The notes beneath the pieces were generated by a model. It ran no database searches, had not been told where the DNA came from, and saw nothing but the letters and a program-made list of their open reading frames with translations. From assembly GCF_964355755.1 (NCBI RefSeq), contig NC_092677.1, positions 6,143,001 through 6,207,000 of the forward strand: DNA of 64,000 nucleotides, given 5' to 3'. Positions 11,996-24,524 of this stretch are shown piece by piece. The position numbers and the translations under genes were made by a program. Source of the stretch: Antedon mediterranea. Taxonomy: Eukaryota > Echinodermata > Crinoidea > Comatulida > Antedonidae. Position 1 is the first letter of the stretch. The number at the start of each line of letters is the position of its first letter.

Positions 11996-14900
11996 ATGGC
12001 CGCCTCCAGTGTAAGTGGTTTTGTAGGTACGATCGAAGAAGATGATGATATTTCGCTTGCTTCAGAAGATACAAGTAGTGATGAAGAGGTTTGTTATTGA
12101 TATTACATCATTTTAAATATAAAGTTGACAAACAAAGTCATGTTTATTAACTTTGAGACTGTTTTCTGCACGTCGTGTTTTGGTTTGGTTGGCATGCAGG
12201 GGTGACACGTGCCTAGCTAGCTAGGCTCTGAGTCTAGATACACACAAGTAATCCTGTTGGGTTGGCGAGGCAGAGTCAGTCAATCGACATGTTTTCGATC
12301 CCATTCGAACTTCAGCCTATTAGGCCACTAAGCTAGGCAGGCCTTAATATGATATAAATATACAGTGATAGATACACACACACACACAGTAAGACAATCA
12401 ATAATAAATTATTTTATATAATAAATATGATGAATAAAGAACGGTATAAACTATTTAAAACCATATACTTATAGTCTTAGTTTTAGTAGTTATGTTATGC
12501 GCGATTTGAACGATTTGCGCAATTTGAAATTGCGCAAAAAAAATTCTTGCGCAATTTGAATTGAAACATATGTTTCAAATTGCGCAAGCAACGTATTAAA
12601 TTGCGCAAGTAATCTGCAAATTGCGCAAGGTTTTTCGACAGATTGTGAAATCATGCACACCCATATTTTTATAGTAATTTCTAAGAATGATTCAAAATTA
12701 AAGATAAATATCGCATTTCCTTATTTTAGTAGTGCAAATATTGTTATAAGTTAGCATACCGTCGAAGAACCGACGAAGGAAAACGAAGCGGTGGTGTTCC
12801 ACCAGGCGGGCGCGGCGCGGGCGGCCGGCTATACTACTCTAGCCTAGCTAGGGTCTGGACTACTGATACTGACTAGGTTACATGGCCTAGCTTAAACTAA
12901 TATTAAAAACTTAAAAAGTGAGTATTAAACATTATCTTCATTGAAATGGTCTTATTTATATAATAAAATACTAAATTTTAAACTCCTCTGCCTAGGCCTA
13001 GCCTAGCCATGTATGGGAAAATTTACAGTTCGTTTTCAAATTGCGCAACTATCTTGCGCAATTTACAAATTGTGCAGCGCAATTTAAAATTGCGCAAAGA
13101 TTTTCTTGCGCAATTTGAAATTGCGCAAATCGTTCAAATCGCGCATAACAGTTATATATACATAACTTATTATTATTAATAATGTTACTATTAATTTGTT
13201 TACAGTTTATAATTTATTTTACTTGGCAAATAGAATTTTGCTAAAGTTTATTATTTATCTATGTTTTTTATAACTTAAAAATGTTAATTGAAACTTGATT
13301 GAAACTTAATGAATCGCTATCTATCATAGTCTATAGGCCTATATTATATTAAATATTCCTGCTTGTTTTGATCCTTAAGGATCGTTAAGCAGTATTCCGA
13401 AAGAAGAAAGAAGAAAAATATATTTATTATAAACTAATACACAAGAGAAATGCAAAAATAAAATATTGTTTTAATAAATTTATCATAATCATACTGCACT
13501 TAAAATATTACTTACTGTCAGTGCTATTTTTAATCCTAAGGCGGTAGCTCCAAAACAGAAATCGAAAAAGAAGAAAATCAACAAAGATGGCTTCTCAACT
13601 GACTTTCAATTTGATGAAAAAGCTGTAAACAGTCATTTTTGGGTTGATGACTTTATCCAGGCTGCGATGCCTAAAGGCATTGTGACATCAACATTGGAAC
13701 AAAAAATCGCAAAGATCAGGAGAGAGAGGAAAAAGGTTTGCTGAATATTACAAACATTTTAAATAAATTGCCTAGACTGTGACATTCTGTAAGCAGCTAA
13801 AATATCTGTAATTTTTTTTTCATGCAACTTGACCATTTGGTCAGTGTTTTTGTATATTTTGGAAATACAGTAAAGAGAATAATAATATATAAATTATAAG
13901 GTAACAGTATTTTTATCGTCCTCAAGTTGAACTGGAAACTGAGGATTCACGGCAGCCACCGTGCAGTGTGCACCAAATTTTTGCACATGCACTTTATATA
14001 CACAGGACCAACAGCTTAACGTCCCATCCAAAGGATGAGGCAACGCGAGTGAAATCTTGCCTAAAATTTTTATTCATAATGAAATAAAATATAATTTTAG
14101 AAAGAATCTAAAGAACAACTGAACAACATGGAAGAAAAACAACCTGAAGTTGAAAACGAACAGACGACCGTAGATCTTGGTTCAGATGGAGAGAGTGATT
14201 ATGATGGTGATAATGATTTGAGATTAGACAAGATTAGAAATAAAGTTACCAGTGAGAAAAGATTGGAAAGAGAAAAGAAAAGAAATAAAGGTACCATAGA
14301 TTGTGAATAATATTTTATCCAACAATTTCATCAAAATAAACTTTTAACCTGTTAACTGTTTTAATGATTGCTGTAACTTTTTTTGTCGATAGGTATTTTG
14401 ATATATTTTAAAAATATTTTTGTATTGCATTTTTCTATCAACTCATTATTGAAGGTCTTTATCTCGGTTAGTGTCAGTTAAAAAAAAAAGAAATTGTTTA
14501 ATTACAGGTGACAATTTTTTTGAAGAAGCTCCTGAAGTTAAGTTGAAATCATCATTTGGAGACATGAACTTGTCAAGACCATTACTTAAAGTAAGATAAC
14601 AATTGCTGATTTTACTGCAGCTTGCAAAAGAATTTCTTAGTAAAACTAAAATAAAATGCAAGTTACTGTATATACAGTGTATATACCAGTTTGAATGATA
14701 TTTGCCTGTGAAAACCATCGTAGTATTAACATCTTAGTGATTTTTTAATCTTTGCATTCTGCAGGCTCTTAATGCAATGAAATTCACCACCCCAACACCA
14801 ATTCAGTCTCAAACGATTCCAGTAGCTCTACTAGGTAAAGATATCTGTGCCTGTGCTGCCACAGGAACAGGTAAGTTCAATGTCACTGTAGAAAGTACTT

Positions 14901-17900
14901 CCTTATTTGAAGAGAATTATGAGTACAATTGTTTCCATTGAATGGAAGCTCACTTGGTTTTTGATATGAACATTTCGAGTTATTTGGTAATGTTACAGAT
15001 TCATTTTTTCCTTCATGGTAATGTCTGTCTTTCTCACTTGTATCTGATACTGTTCACAGGTAAAACTGGTGCATTCATGCTTCCAGTTCTTGAACGACTG
15101 CTTTACAAGCCAAAGGAAGCCCCAACTACTAGGGTTCTTGTTCTGTTGCCTACAAGAGAATTAGGTGTTCAAGTACAATCTGTCACAAAACAACTCAGTC
15201 AGTTTGCCAAAGTAGAATCAGTTTTGGCTGTTGGTAAGTCAAAAGAAAGTGGCACTTGAAATTGAGCAACTGATAACAAATTGTCATTCATTCTCAAAGA
15301 AAGAAATGTTTAAAAATGTATTTTGAGGCACTGAATTTGATTGATCACTTTATTTCAGAATATCAGAATTGAGAATTCCATATCCAAAAAATAACAATGC
15401 AAAGAATAACGAAATTCGCACTAACATAGAATTTGTTTCCATTTAGTGAAGAGATTTGAGAATATTTGAGATATAGTACTGCGATCATTTTCACTGTTCA
15501 CAATTCTTAATTTAAAACCATAAATGCATTTGTGGACATACATGTTACTAGCACTACGATGCTAAACAACATTCACAATGAGTTGCTATATCACCCTTCC
15601 AGAGATGAAGCAAATTTTCACAGTATGATTACATCAAATGAATAATAATAATATTTTATTTACTATTTTAAAGGTTTTTCTAACAATTCAAAATGTCTTT
15701 GTATGGTGGCACTAGTTAATAATAATATCTATGTACAGGTGGTTTGGACATCAAGATGCAAGAGGCAGCCTTGAGAAAGTGTCCTGACATTGTGATTGCT
15801 ACACCTGGTCGTCTAATCGATCATCTTCACAACGCTCCCAACTTTAATTTGAGTACAATTGAGATTCTGATTCTCGATGAAGCTGACAGGTTTGTGATGA
15901 AAATCATCTTTTTTTTAAGTGGTACAAGCAAAAGTACACAAAGTATATTTTATCTATTATTTATCTAGTTTCTAAGTCTATACTTCTACAAATACGTTTA
16001 TAGTGAATTAATACAAAATATCAAAAATATATTAGGTTTGGAAGAGTTTTGAGAGAGTTTACTACCTTCAATTAACAATTAATATTTATTTTCTAAAGAA
16101 TGTTGGATGAATTCTTTGAGGAACAGATGACAGAGATTATCAGAATGTGTTCAATGAGCCGTCAAACAATGTTGTTCTCTGCTACCATGACAGATGAGGT
16201 ATTTTTACCATTTCTTAATAGGCAATTATTTTTAGTAGTAGTTACTGCAGTTATATTAGTTAGTATTATTATAGTTTCAACTGATAATTTGAACATGAAA
16301 TTGGTTTAGTGATTTTATACTTGAGAACTACCAAATTATAATCTAGGTTAAGCATAATCTTGCTGATCATACAATATTGTTTTTCTTTTTAATCCTATTT
16401 TCTAGTATCTTTTATTGAATTTTCAGGTTAAAGATTTGGCTGCTGTTTCTCTAAAGAATCCAGTCAAGCTCTTTATAAACGAGAACACAGACGTGGCATA
16501 CAAACTTCGACAGGAGTTCATTCGTATCCGTCCAAATTCTGAAGGTGATCGAGAAGCCATTGTTGCAGGTTAGAAAAACTTCTACTGTCTTGTATAAATT
16601 TACAAGTGTCAAAATATTTACAATTTATTCATTGTGCAAAAGCATTTTTTAAATTAAGCTTGTTTTTGTTTTCTTTTGCAGCCCTATGCTCTCGAACATT
16701 TCATGACCATTGTATAGTGTTTATACAGACCAAAAAACAGGCCCACCGTATGCATATCATTCTAGGGCTATTAGGCTTAAATGTTGCTGAACTACATGGA
16801 AACCTTTCTCAGTTCCAGGTACAGTAACGTGATATTTCATTATTTTACACACACACACTCAACCAATTTCTAACAATCTAAATGTTATTTGATTTTGTTG
16901 TTTAATCATTTTTATTTTCATATCTCTAGAGACTAGAAGCTTTGCGTAGATTCAAAGAGGGACAGTGTGATGTTCTACTTGCAACAGATCTTGCGGCAAG
17001 AGGCTTGGACATACCAGATGTTAAAACTGTAATTTAGCAACATTTTCTCAACACCAAATTTAAAAGATCTAAAAATAGATAGATCTCTCATTAACTGTAC
17101 AGTAAATACATCTACTGTATAATTAATATTTTTAAACAGTGTTTTTCTAATACAATATATTATTCCATTATTATTAGTACACAATGTTTTTATTTGCTTA
17201 TTTAGGTCATCAATTTCACTATGCCAAACACATTAAAGCATTATGTACATAGGGTTGGCAGGACAGCAAGAGCAGGGCGATCTGGAAGGTATACACAAAT
17301 ATGTTCTTCATACCACCATTAATGCCACCTTTTTAACAAATTTGTGTCCGTTATTGTCCACTCTAGTGGATTGTTTTGGCATCATTAAATGCATCTTCTA
17401 TACTGTAGTTCAAATAAAGTAAGATTATTCTATAGGTAATGAAAATATCCCTCCTATTTAATAAATTATTAGATAATATGGAAGGAATTTTGCTAAAGTT
17501 TTACTTTCTAAATTGTACAAATTTATCAGGTTATGAAACATATTTGTATTGTTTTTTTTTTAGATCTGTGACACTTGTTGGTGAAAAAGAAAGAAGGCTG
17601 TTGAAAGAAATAGTTAAACGTGCCAAGCAACCAGTAAAGAGTAGGGTTGTACCACTGGGTAAGTTGATATGCTACTGTTACAACAATTAAACTTTTTATC
17701 TATATTTCTAGACAAAAAAGAGAAAACCATAACAAGTCTTGACCTGTGAAACTTGCACAAAACATATTTACTTTCTATCTAATAAATTTGTTGCAAATCT
17801 ATGAATGTGAAACCTATACACAATTGCAGGGTTTCAAAATTCAGTATAGTTTATATGGGGTATAAAGCACGGCGCACACTAGAGCTTTCGGCTGAGCCAA

Positions 17901-20900
17901 CTGGCACGAGTAACACTTAGCTCACTAAAACATTTGCCGCAAATTGTGATCGCGTTCTATCGGACGCACACTAAACGCCTTCAGTACGCGATTTGCTGAT
18001 TGGATAGTTACTTAATACGCTATACGGCACGCGCTGACAAATTATAATAAATTAGAACATGTCATGCGCAGTGGAATTTTTTAGTGAGCTATCTGCTTAC
18101 GTTCGGCGCACACTTGAGGAAAATGGCACGCGTATATAAATATTAAACATGATAGATATTTTCCTCAGCGGCACGCGTGGCCGATTCCTGACAAATTCCC
18201 CGGCGCACACTGTGAGCAAAGTGTTACTCGTGCCAGTTGGCTCAGCCGGAAGCTCTAGTGTGCGCCGGGCTTAAGGGAAGCGATCTCTTGTGTTTAATCT
18301 GTGCTGTGCATATCCATATGTCCTGTCTACACTGTCAAACATTATGTGACTAAAATGTGAAAATATTTGAGCATATCACTACCATATTTGGTACTAGTTA
18401 TTGTAGACAGAGCTTTAGAAAAAATCTTCCTGCTAGTAGTAAAAAATATATTTTATGCAATACCTAACTTTTGAACATTAAAAAGAATGAATACATTGCT
18501 CATAAAGATGTGGTGCAGATATCCAAATTAATAAACACTCAAATTCGATTGTACAGTACATACAAATAGAACTGATCAAATGCAAAATTTCATATTTAGA
18601 TGTGATAAAGAAATATTCAGACAAAATTGAGGGTATGGAAGATGATGTGGAGAGGGTAGAAACTATGGAACTGGAAGAGAAAGAACTCCGAACATCTGAG
18701 AACCAATTGAACAGAGCCAAGGCACTGCTAGATAATGACAGAAATGAAGACAAGCAGAAGAGAGTTTGGTTTCAGAATCATAAACAAAGAATGCAATCTA
18801 AAGGTGCTAGATACAATATTATAAATACTGAAGTTGTCTTTAAATGCAATTAAATAATTTATTTACTATTTATATAATGTACAGTAATTTATTTCATAGA
18901 GTTAATAGACAAATAGTAGAGGATGAGATCTGAAATCTTTAAATAAAGAATTTATTTTTTCTATTTTGTTAGTCAATCAAGTGCTAGACAAGGCTGCGTT
19001 AGAACGGAAAACGAAAAAGAAGAAAGGACAAAAATTTAACAAGGAAAAAGAAACTGTAGGTTATTTTTAGTTTACAAGTGTATCGTTTAACTTTCTATAC
19101 CTTGTTTAATGCCATTATATAGTATTACTACTTTGAATAAATAACATTTTATTTAAATAGTTCAGTAAATAAATTAACAATATTTTATTTATTACCATCT
19201 TTTGTTTGTTATTTAGTCGGAAGGAAGGGTGATGGTGGAAATAGAAAAATCTCAATTATTTGCTGCTAGAGCAGCTAAGCGGGATAGAAAGGGTAAACGT
19301 CTACGTGCCTATGATGAAACAGATGCACAATCAAACCATTCAGGTATGATTCTGTGTCTTGTTTTTAGAACCCTTTTTTACATTAGAAAGGGTAAACGTC
19401 TACGTGCCTATGATGAAACAGATGCACAAACTAACCATTCAGGTATGATTCTGTGTCTTGTTTTTAGAACCCTTTTTTACATTAGAAAGGGTAAACGTCT
19501 ACGTGCCTATGATGAAACAGATGCACAATCAAACCATTCAGGTATGATTCTGTGTCTTGTTTTTAGAACCCTTTTTTACATTAGAAAGGGTAAACGTCTA
19601 CGTGCCTATGATGAAACAGATGCACAATCAAACCATTCAGGTATGATTCTGTGTCTTGTTTTTAGAACCCTTTTTTACATTAGAAAGGGTAAACGTCTAC
19701 GTGCCTATGATGAAACAGATGCACAATCAAACCATTCAGGTATGATTCTGTGTCTTGTTTTTAGAACCCTTTTTTACATTAGAAAGGGTAAACGTCTACG
19801 TGCCTATGATGAAACAGATGCACAATCTAACCATTCAGGTATGATTCTGTGTCTTGTTTTTAGAACCCTTTTTTACATTAGAAAGGGTAAACGTCTACGT
19901 GCCTATGATGAAACAGATGCACAATCAAACCATTCAGGTATGATTCTGTGTCTTGTTTTTAGAACCCTTTTTTACATTAGAAAAGGTAAACGTCTACGTG
20001 CCTATGATGAAACAGATGCACAATCTAATCATTCAGGTATGATTCTGTGTCTTGTTTTTAGAACCCTTTTTTACATTAGAAAAGGTAAACGTCTACGTGC
20101 CTATGATGAAACAGATGCACAATCTAATCATTCAGGTATGATTCTGTGTCTTGTTTTTAGAACCCTTTTTTACATTAGAAAGGGTAAACGTCTACGTGCC
20201 TATGATGAAACAGATGCACAATCTAACCATTCAGGTATGATTCTGTGTCTTGTTTTTAGAACCCTTTTTTACATTAGAAAGGGTAAACGTCTACGTGCCT
20301 ATGATGAAACAGATGCACAATCAAACCATTCAGGTATGATTCTGTGTCTTGTTTTTAGAACCCTTTTTTACATTAGAAAAGGTAAACGTCTACGTGCCTA
20401 TGATGAAACAGATGCACAATCTAATCATTCAGGTATGATTCTGTGTCTTGTTTTTAGAACCCTTTTTTACATTAGAAAAGGTAAACGTCTACGTGCCTAT
20501 GATGAAACAGATGCACAATCTAATCATTCAGGTATGATTCTGTGTCTTGTTTTTAGAACCCTTTTTTACATTAGAAAGGGTAAACGTCTACGTGCCTATG
20601 ATGAAACAGATGCACAATCTAACCATTCAGGTATGATTCTGTGTCTTGTTTTTAGAACCCTTTTTTACATTAGAAAGGGTAAACGTCTACGTGCCTATGA
20701 TGAAACAGATGCACAATCAAACCATTCAGGTATGATTCTGTGTCTTGTTTTTAGAACCCTTTTTTACATTAGAAAAGGTAAACGTCTACGTGCCTATGAT
20801 GAAACAGATGCACAATCAAACCATTCAGGTATGATTCTGTGTCTTGTTTTTAGAACCCTTTTTTACATTAGAAAAGGTAAACGTCTACGTGCCTATGATG

Positions 20901-23339
20901 AAACAGATGCACAATCAAACCATTCAGGTATGATTCTGTGTCTTGTTTTTAGAACCCTTTTTTACATTAGAAAAGGTAAACGTCTACGTGCCTATGATGA
21001 AACAGATGCACAATCTAACCATTCAGGTATGATTCTGTGTCTTGTTTTTAGAACCCTTTTTTACATTAGAAAGGGTAAACGTCTACGTGCCTATGATGAA
21101 ACAGATGCACAATCTAACCATTCAGGTATGATTCTGTGTCTTGTTTTTAGAACCCTTTTTTACATTAGAAAGGGTAAACGTCTACGTGCCTATGATGAAA
21201 CAGATGCACAATCAAACCATTCAGGTATGATTCTGTGTCTTGTTTTTAGAACCCTTTTTTACATTAGAAAGGGTAAACGTCTACGTGCCTATGATGAAAC
21301 AGATGCACAATCAAACCATTCAGGTATGATTCTGTGTCTTGTTTTTAGAACCCTTTTTTACATTAGAAAGGGTAAACGTCTACGTGCCTATGATGAAACA
21401 GATGCACAATCAAACCATTCAGGTATGATTCTGTGTCTTGTTTTTAGAACCCTTTTTTACATTAGAAAGGGTAAACGTCTACGTGCCTATGATGAAACAG
21501 ATGCACAATCAAACCATTCAGGTATGATTCTGTGTCTTGTTTTTAGAACCCTTTTTTACATTAGAAAGGGTAAACGTCTACGTGCCTATGATGAAACAGA
21601 TGCACAATCTAATCATTCAGGTATGATTCTGTGTCTTGTTTTTAGAACCCTTTTTTACATTAGAAAGGGTAAACGTCTACGTGCCTATGATGAAACAGAT
21701 GCACAAACTAATCATTCAGGTATGATTCTGTGTCTTGTTTTTAGAACCCTTTTTTACATTAGAAAAGGTAAACGTCTACGTGCCTATGATGAAACAGATG
21801 CACAAACTAATCATTCAGGTATGATTCTGTGTCTTGTTTTTAGAACCCTTTTTTACATTAGAAAGGGTAAACGTCTACGTGCCTATGATGAAACAGATGC
21901 ACAATCTAATCATTCAGGTATGATTCTGTGTCTTGTTTTTAGAACCCTTTTTTACATTTATATATACTGTAATCTTGTAATTATATGCTAAGAATGTCTT
22001 AAAATTGAGAGATTTTTTAAACATTAATACAGTAATTATATTGATCGTCGTGAGGTGGTTTCCCGAATGATCGTAAAATCAAAACGGTACTGGGTATGAC
22101 CAACTAGCGTTATTGTCATCGTGAGGTGGTTTCCCGAATGATCGTAAAATCAAAACGGTACTGGGTATGACTAACTAGCGTTATTGTCACCGGCTAGTCA
22201 TCCATTCATAGAAGTACTAATGTAGTAGCCTACCTGTAACCATAGAATGTGACCCGAGGCATGGCTAACTACGACTTTTAGATGATAGAAAGTTGATTTT
22301 GATTTTACGATCTTTCGGGAAACCACCTCACGATGTAATTATATTGATTTGTCATTCGTTTTTAAAAGAATGGATGAATTCCTATATTTTTTGTATGCAA
22401 GATAAATTATTTACTTTTGAGATATTGTTGCAGATGAAATACTTGCCCATATTATTTATAACAATGATTAACAATTAATTTAATTTACACAGGTGCAAAG
22501 AAAAAGAAGATAAATAAGAAGACGTCATTTGATAATGAGCTAACAGCAACAAGCAAAAACGCTGTCAAACGATTTAGAAGCAAGTGAGTATGAGGTTCGG
22601 TTGTAAATAATAGAAGAGAAAGAATTTACAAATGTAGGCCTACAAAATGCAGTACATGATATATAAAATAGCAGGCTTCATAGACCTTTTTTAAAAACCT
22701 CTTCAATGGTACATGACGGTAACTATTAATATGACATCGTTTAGATGTTTTGCTGCATATTTTTTTTATAATTTTATTTCAAATCTCCATCTTCCAACAG
22801 AGACTTTTATTATCTACTTTATTTAACTAACAAGCAGACCTGTCAAGTCAAGTAGAATGAACATTGATTAAGTATTTTTCTTCCACAGAGCCAATGCCAA
22901 TATTGCAGAGAAATCAAGACAGGAAAAGAAATCCGGCAAGAAATCATCACAATCAAACAAAAGGTTAGGACCATTTTAGGCTTAAATACCAATAACAGTG
23001 TACAAAAGGCTTATTATATTTATATGGAGTTGACCTTGGTGTGTGACCTAAAAAGTTTATTTACCTTGAGTAATAGTAATATCAGAATTAATATTAAATT
23101 GTTTCTTTTACTTTTTCAGATACAACCGGAGGTAACCTTACAGAATTTCCAAAGGATGGCTATATTATATTTATCAAATACCTTACTTACTGTATTAATG
23201 CCCTATTTCCAAAAATAATTTTACATTTCTTTAATTTAGGATAAGAATGAAAGAAAAAGTAAAAGACAGAATAAAATATCCAGGAGGGAAAACATTTGCA
23301 CCACAACTACCGTCATATTTGTGGTTAGAACATGGTTAA
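11996..23339 (+). CDS. DDX27: DEAD-box ATP-dependent RNA helicase DDX27
   Basis: Twenty exons join to 779 aa: 11996-12088, 13541-13735, 14101-14290, 14508-14590, 14765-14870, 15060-15233, 15739-15889, 16099-16198, 16427-16568, 16682-16818, 16930-17028, 17206-17288, 17564-17658, 18600-18803, 18973-19055, 19217-19343, 22493-22583, 22889-22963, 23120-23131, 23240-23339. The human protein is about 796 aa. DDX27 works in the nucleolus on rRNA processing. Motifs in order are the Q motif (FTTPTPIQ), [42 protein letters not shown] and [15 protein letters not shown] Lys-rich tail with DRIKYPGGK follows. Exon 19 is only 12 bp. Intron 1 holds a foldback-like element. The end of exon 16 and its donor are amplified into 27 copies of 99 bp. 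Any number of copies keeps the frame, so an isoform with a long repeat cannot be excluded. Confidence 0.95.
12494..13149. mobile_element. foldback-like TIR element built of TTGCGCAA repeats
   Basis: The 44-bp ends start GTTATGCGCGATTTGAACG and are inverted copies with one mismatch. AGTTAT lies directly outside both (12488-12493 and 13150-13155) as a 6-bp target-site repeat. Inside each end, short palindromic words around TTGCGCAA and CAAATTGCGCAA recur many times. The centre is GC-rich in one stretch (near 12800) and codes for nothing visible. It lies in DDX27 intron 1. Confidence 0.85.
17865..18272. mobile_element. MITE with long inverted ends (CGGCGCACACTAGAGCTT)
   Basis: The ends read CGGCGCACACTAGAGCTT... 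and continue as CTCGTGCC/GGCACGAG inverted words for about 60 bp, with a small difference at one outer base. The 408-bp element has no coding frame. Several internal copies of CGGCACGCG-like words occur. It lies in DDX27 intron 13. Confidence 0.8.
18317..18417. mobile_element. MITE of the GTCTACACTATCAAAC family
   Basis: The left part CTGTCTACACTGTCAAAC and the right part TTGTAGACAGAGCTTTA are inverted. The core has CATATCACTACCATATTTGG, as in the copy at 9141-9295. It lies in DDX27 intron 13, 45 bp after another MITE. Confidence 0.7.
19287..21958 (+). repeat. 27-copy, 99-bp exon-plus-donor tandem array in DDX27
   Basis: Each 99-bp unit contains the 3' part of DDX27 exon 16 (translated [19 protein letters not shown]), its 5' splice site (TCAG|GTATGA) and the first 40 or so bases of intron 16, including TTTTTAG. 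There are 27 copies of the exon part, the first being the real exon and the last running into unique intron sequence. The copies differ at few sites, and all but one kind of change are silent (AAG/AAA, TCA/TCT, AAC/AAT, with TCN to ACT as the exception). Because 99 is a multiple of three, the whole array reads open for 920 codons. Units 8-11 and 12-15 show the same four-unit pattern. Confidence 0.95.
22046..22335. mobile_element. TIR element with 13-bp flanking repeats and internal 71-bp duplication
   Basis: The ends CGTGAGGTGGTTTCCCGAA and its inverse (TTTCGGGAAACCACCTCACG) face each other. The 13-bp sequence TAATTATATTGAT flanks both sides (22033-22045, 22336-22348). The left end is duplicated in tandem with a 71-bp period. 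It lies in DDX27 intron 16, about 90 bp beyond the 99-bp array. Confidence 0.75.
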
Positions 23340-24524
23340 CATGTCTCTGTCAGAACAATGATAAAGTTAAAATTTATTCTGCCCTGCCATCAGAATAATT
23401 TAAAAAAAATACAGTAGTCGCATTGCTCTAATGCAAATACCAACTCATAAAATCATGTGATGATAATATGTGAATCAAGTTTCTAATTGGAGGATTTTCC
23501 ATGCATGATTACATGGGTTCAGGTTCAAGAGTACGATATTTCATATGTGCCAAACCACATGGCTATGGAAACCATGGAAACAAACGTGTGATCTGATTAA
23601 CGTAAACTATACTGTACATAAAGCTTGGTTCCCACTATGACGAAAACGCAAGGACGTAACGCAACGCAAAGTGATTTTACCAATCACAAGCGATAGATTA
23701 TTCGAACAGTCGCGTGTGATTGGTCAACTCGCTTGCGTTGCGTCCTAGTGGGAACCAAGCTTAATGTATTAGGCCTACATTAAAAAAAAAGAAACCAAAC
23801 AAGAAGGGATATTGTGTACACAACTGGAAAAGAGAAATACGTGGCAGTATACATGTTTAAAATATAATTAAATGCCGCACAAAATCTTTCCAATTTAAAA
23901 CGTTAAAAACTGGCAGTGTTTACAATTAAAACTAAAATATTTTTGTCAACACATGAATTAAAGTAAATGCGTTGTATCTATAACCATTATTGTTTAGTAT
24001 CTTTTTAATGCATTGCTCAGATTGAAAGACGAATTGATAAATAGTGCATGATAAGTAAATGATATTTAGTAAATTAGCAGTCTTTAGCCACGTTCACCTA
24101 AGATTGTATCGTGATTAACTATCGGTCAAGGATCCTCTTTTCCCCTATTCACTTTAGTCCAGCAACTACTGTACGTTGTTGCAAGGGGGTCCGTCGTGAC
24201 TACCTGCAATATTTTGTAATAATTGTCTATGTCACGAGATTTAGTTGTTCGACCTCGAAATTGTGTTCTAGTATTTTGATATCTGTTTGGGCCATTTAGT
24301 AGCAGGCCTACAATGGTTTAAATATTGCTATTAATTCCAAAGAACAAAGACTAAATTACATTTGCATTTTGTTATTTACTTTGCATATGTTGGCTGGTTG
24401 ACTAATTCATAATAATAATATAAATCAAACGTTAGGTTAATGTAATTTGCGGGTATGGCTAATAAAAGCTCTTACTCTCAACTTTATGAGTCCACAATAA
24501 CCGTCGTTAAGCGAGTGCTACACG
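23340..24524. other. intergenic spacer DDX27-aquaporin
   Basis: I see no exon here. The spacer holds a MITE (23630-23762), the DDX27 3' UTR and the aquaporin promoter and leader. The open frame at 24111-24299 has no recognisable content. Confidence 0.45.
23630..23762. mobile_element. MITE with AAGCTTGGTTCCCACTA ends, copy 1
   Basis: The ends AAGCTTGGTTCCCACTA and TAGTGGGAACCAAGCTT are inverted. The arms hold ACGCAAGGACGTAACGCAA and CCAATCAC words on both sides of a short centre. Related copies are at 52807 and 54977. No coding frame is present. Confidence 0.85.

Noticed and set aside
19287-21958. CRISPR-like array
   Set aside because: The units have no spacers. They are full tandem copies of an exon-intron piece in an animal gene.
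19229-21991. A single 920-codon open frame as a repeat protein gene
   Set aside because: It begins inside DDX27 exon 16. Each unit contains the exon's own donor site, and flanking exons join in phase across it. The frame is open because the unit is 99 bp, a multiple of three. It is treated as an array in DDX27, with an isoform left open.
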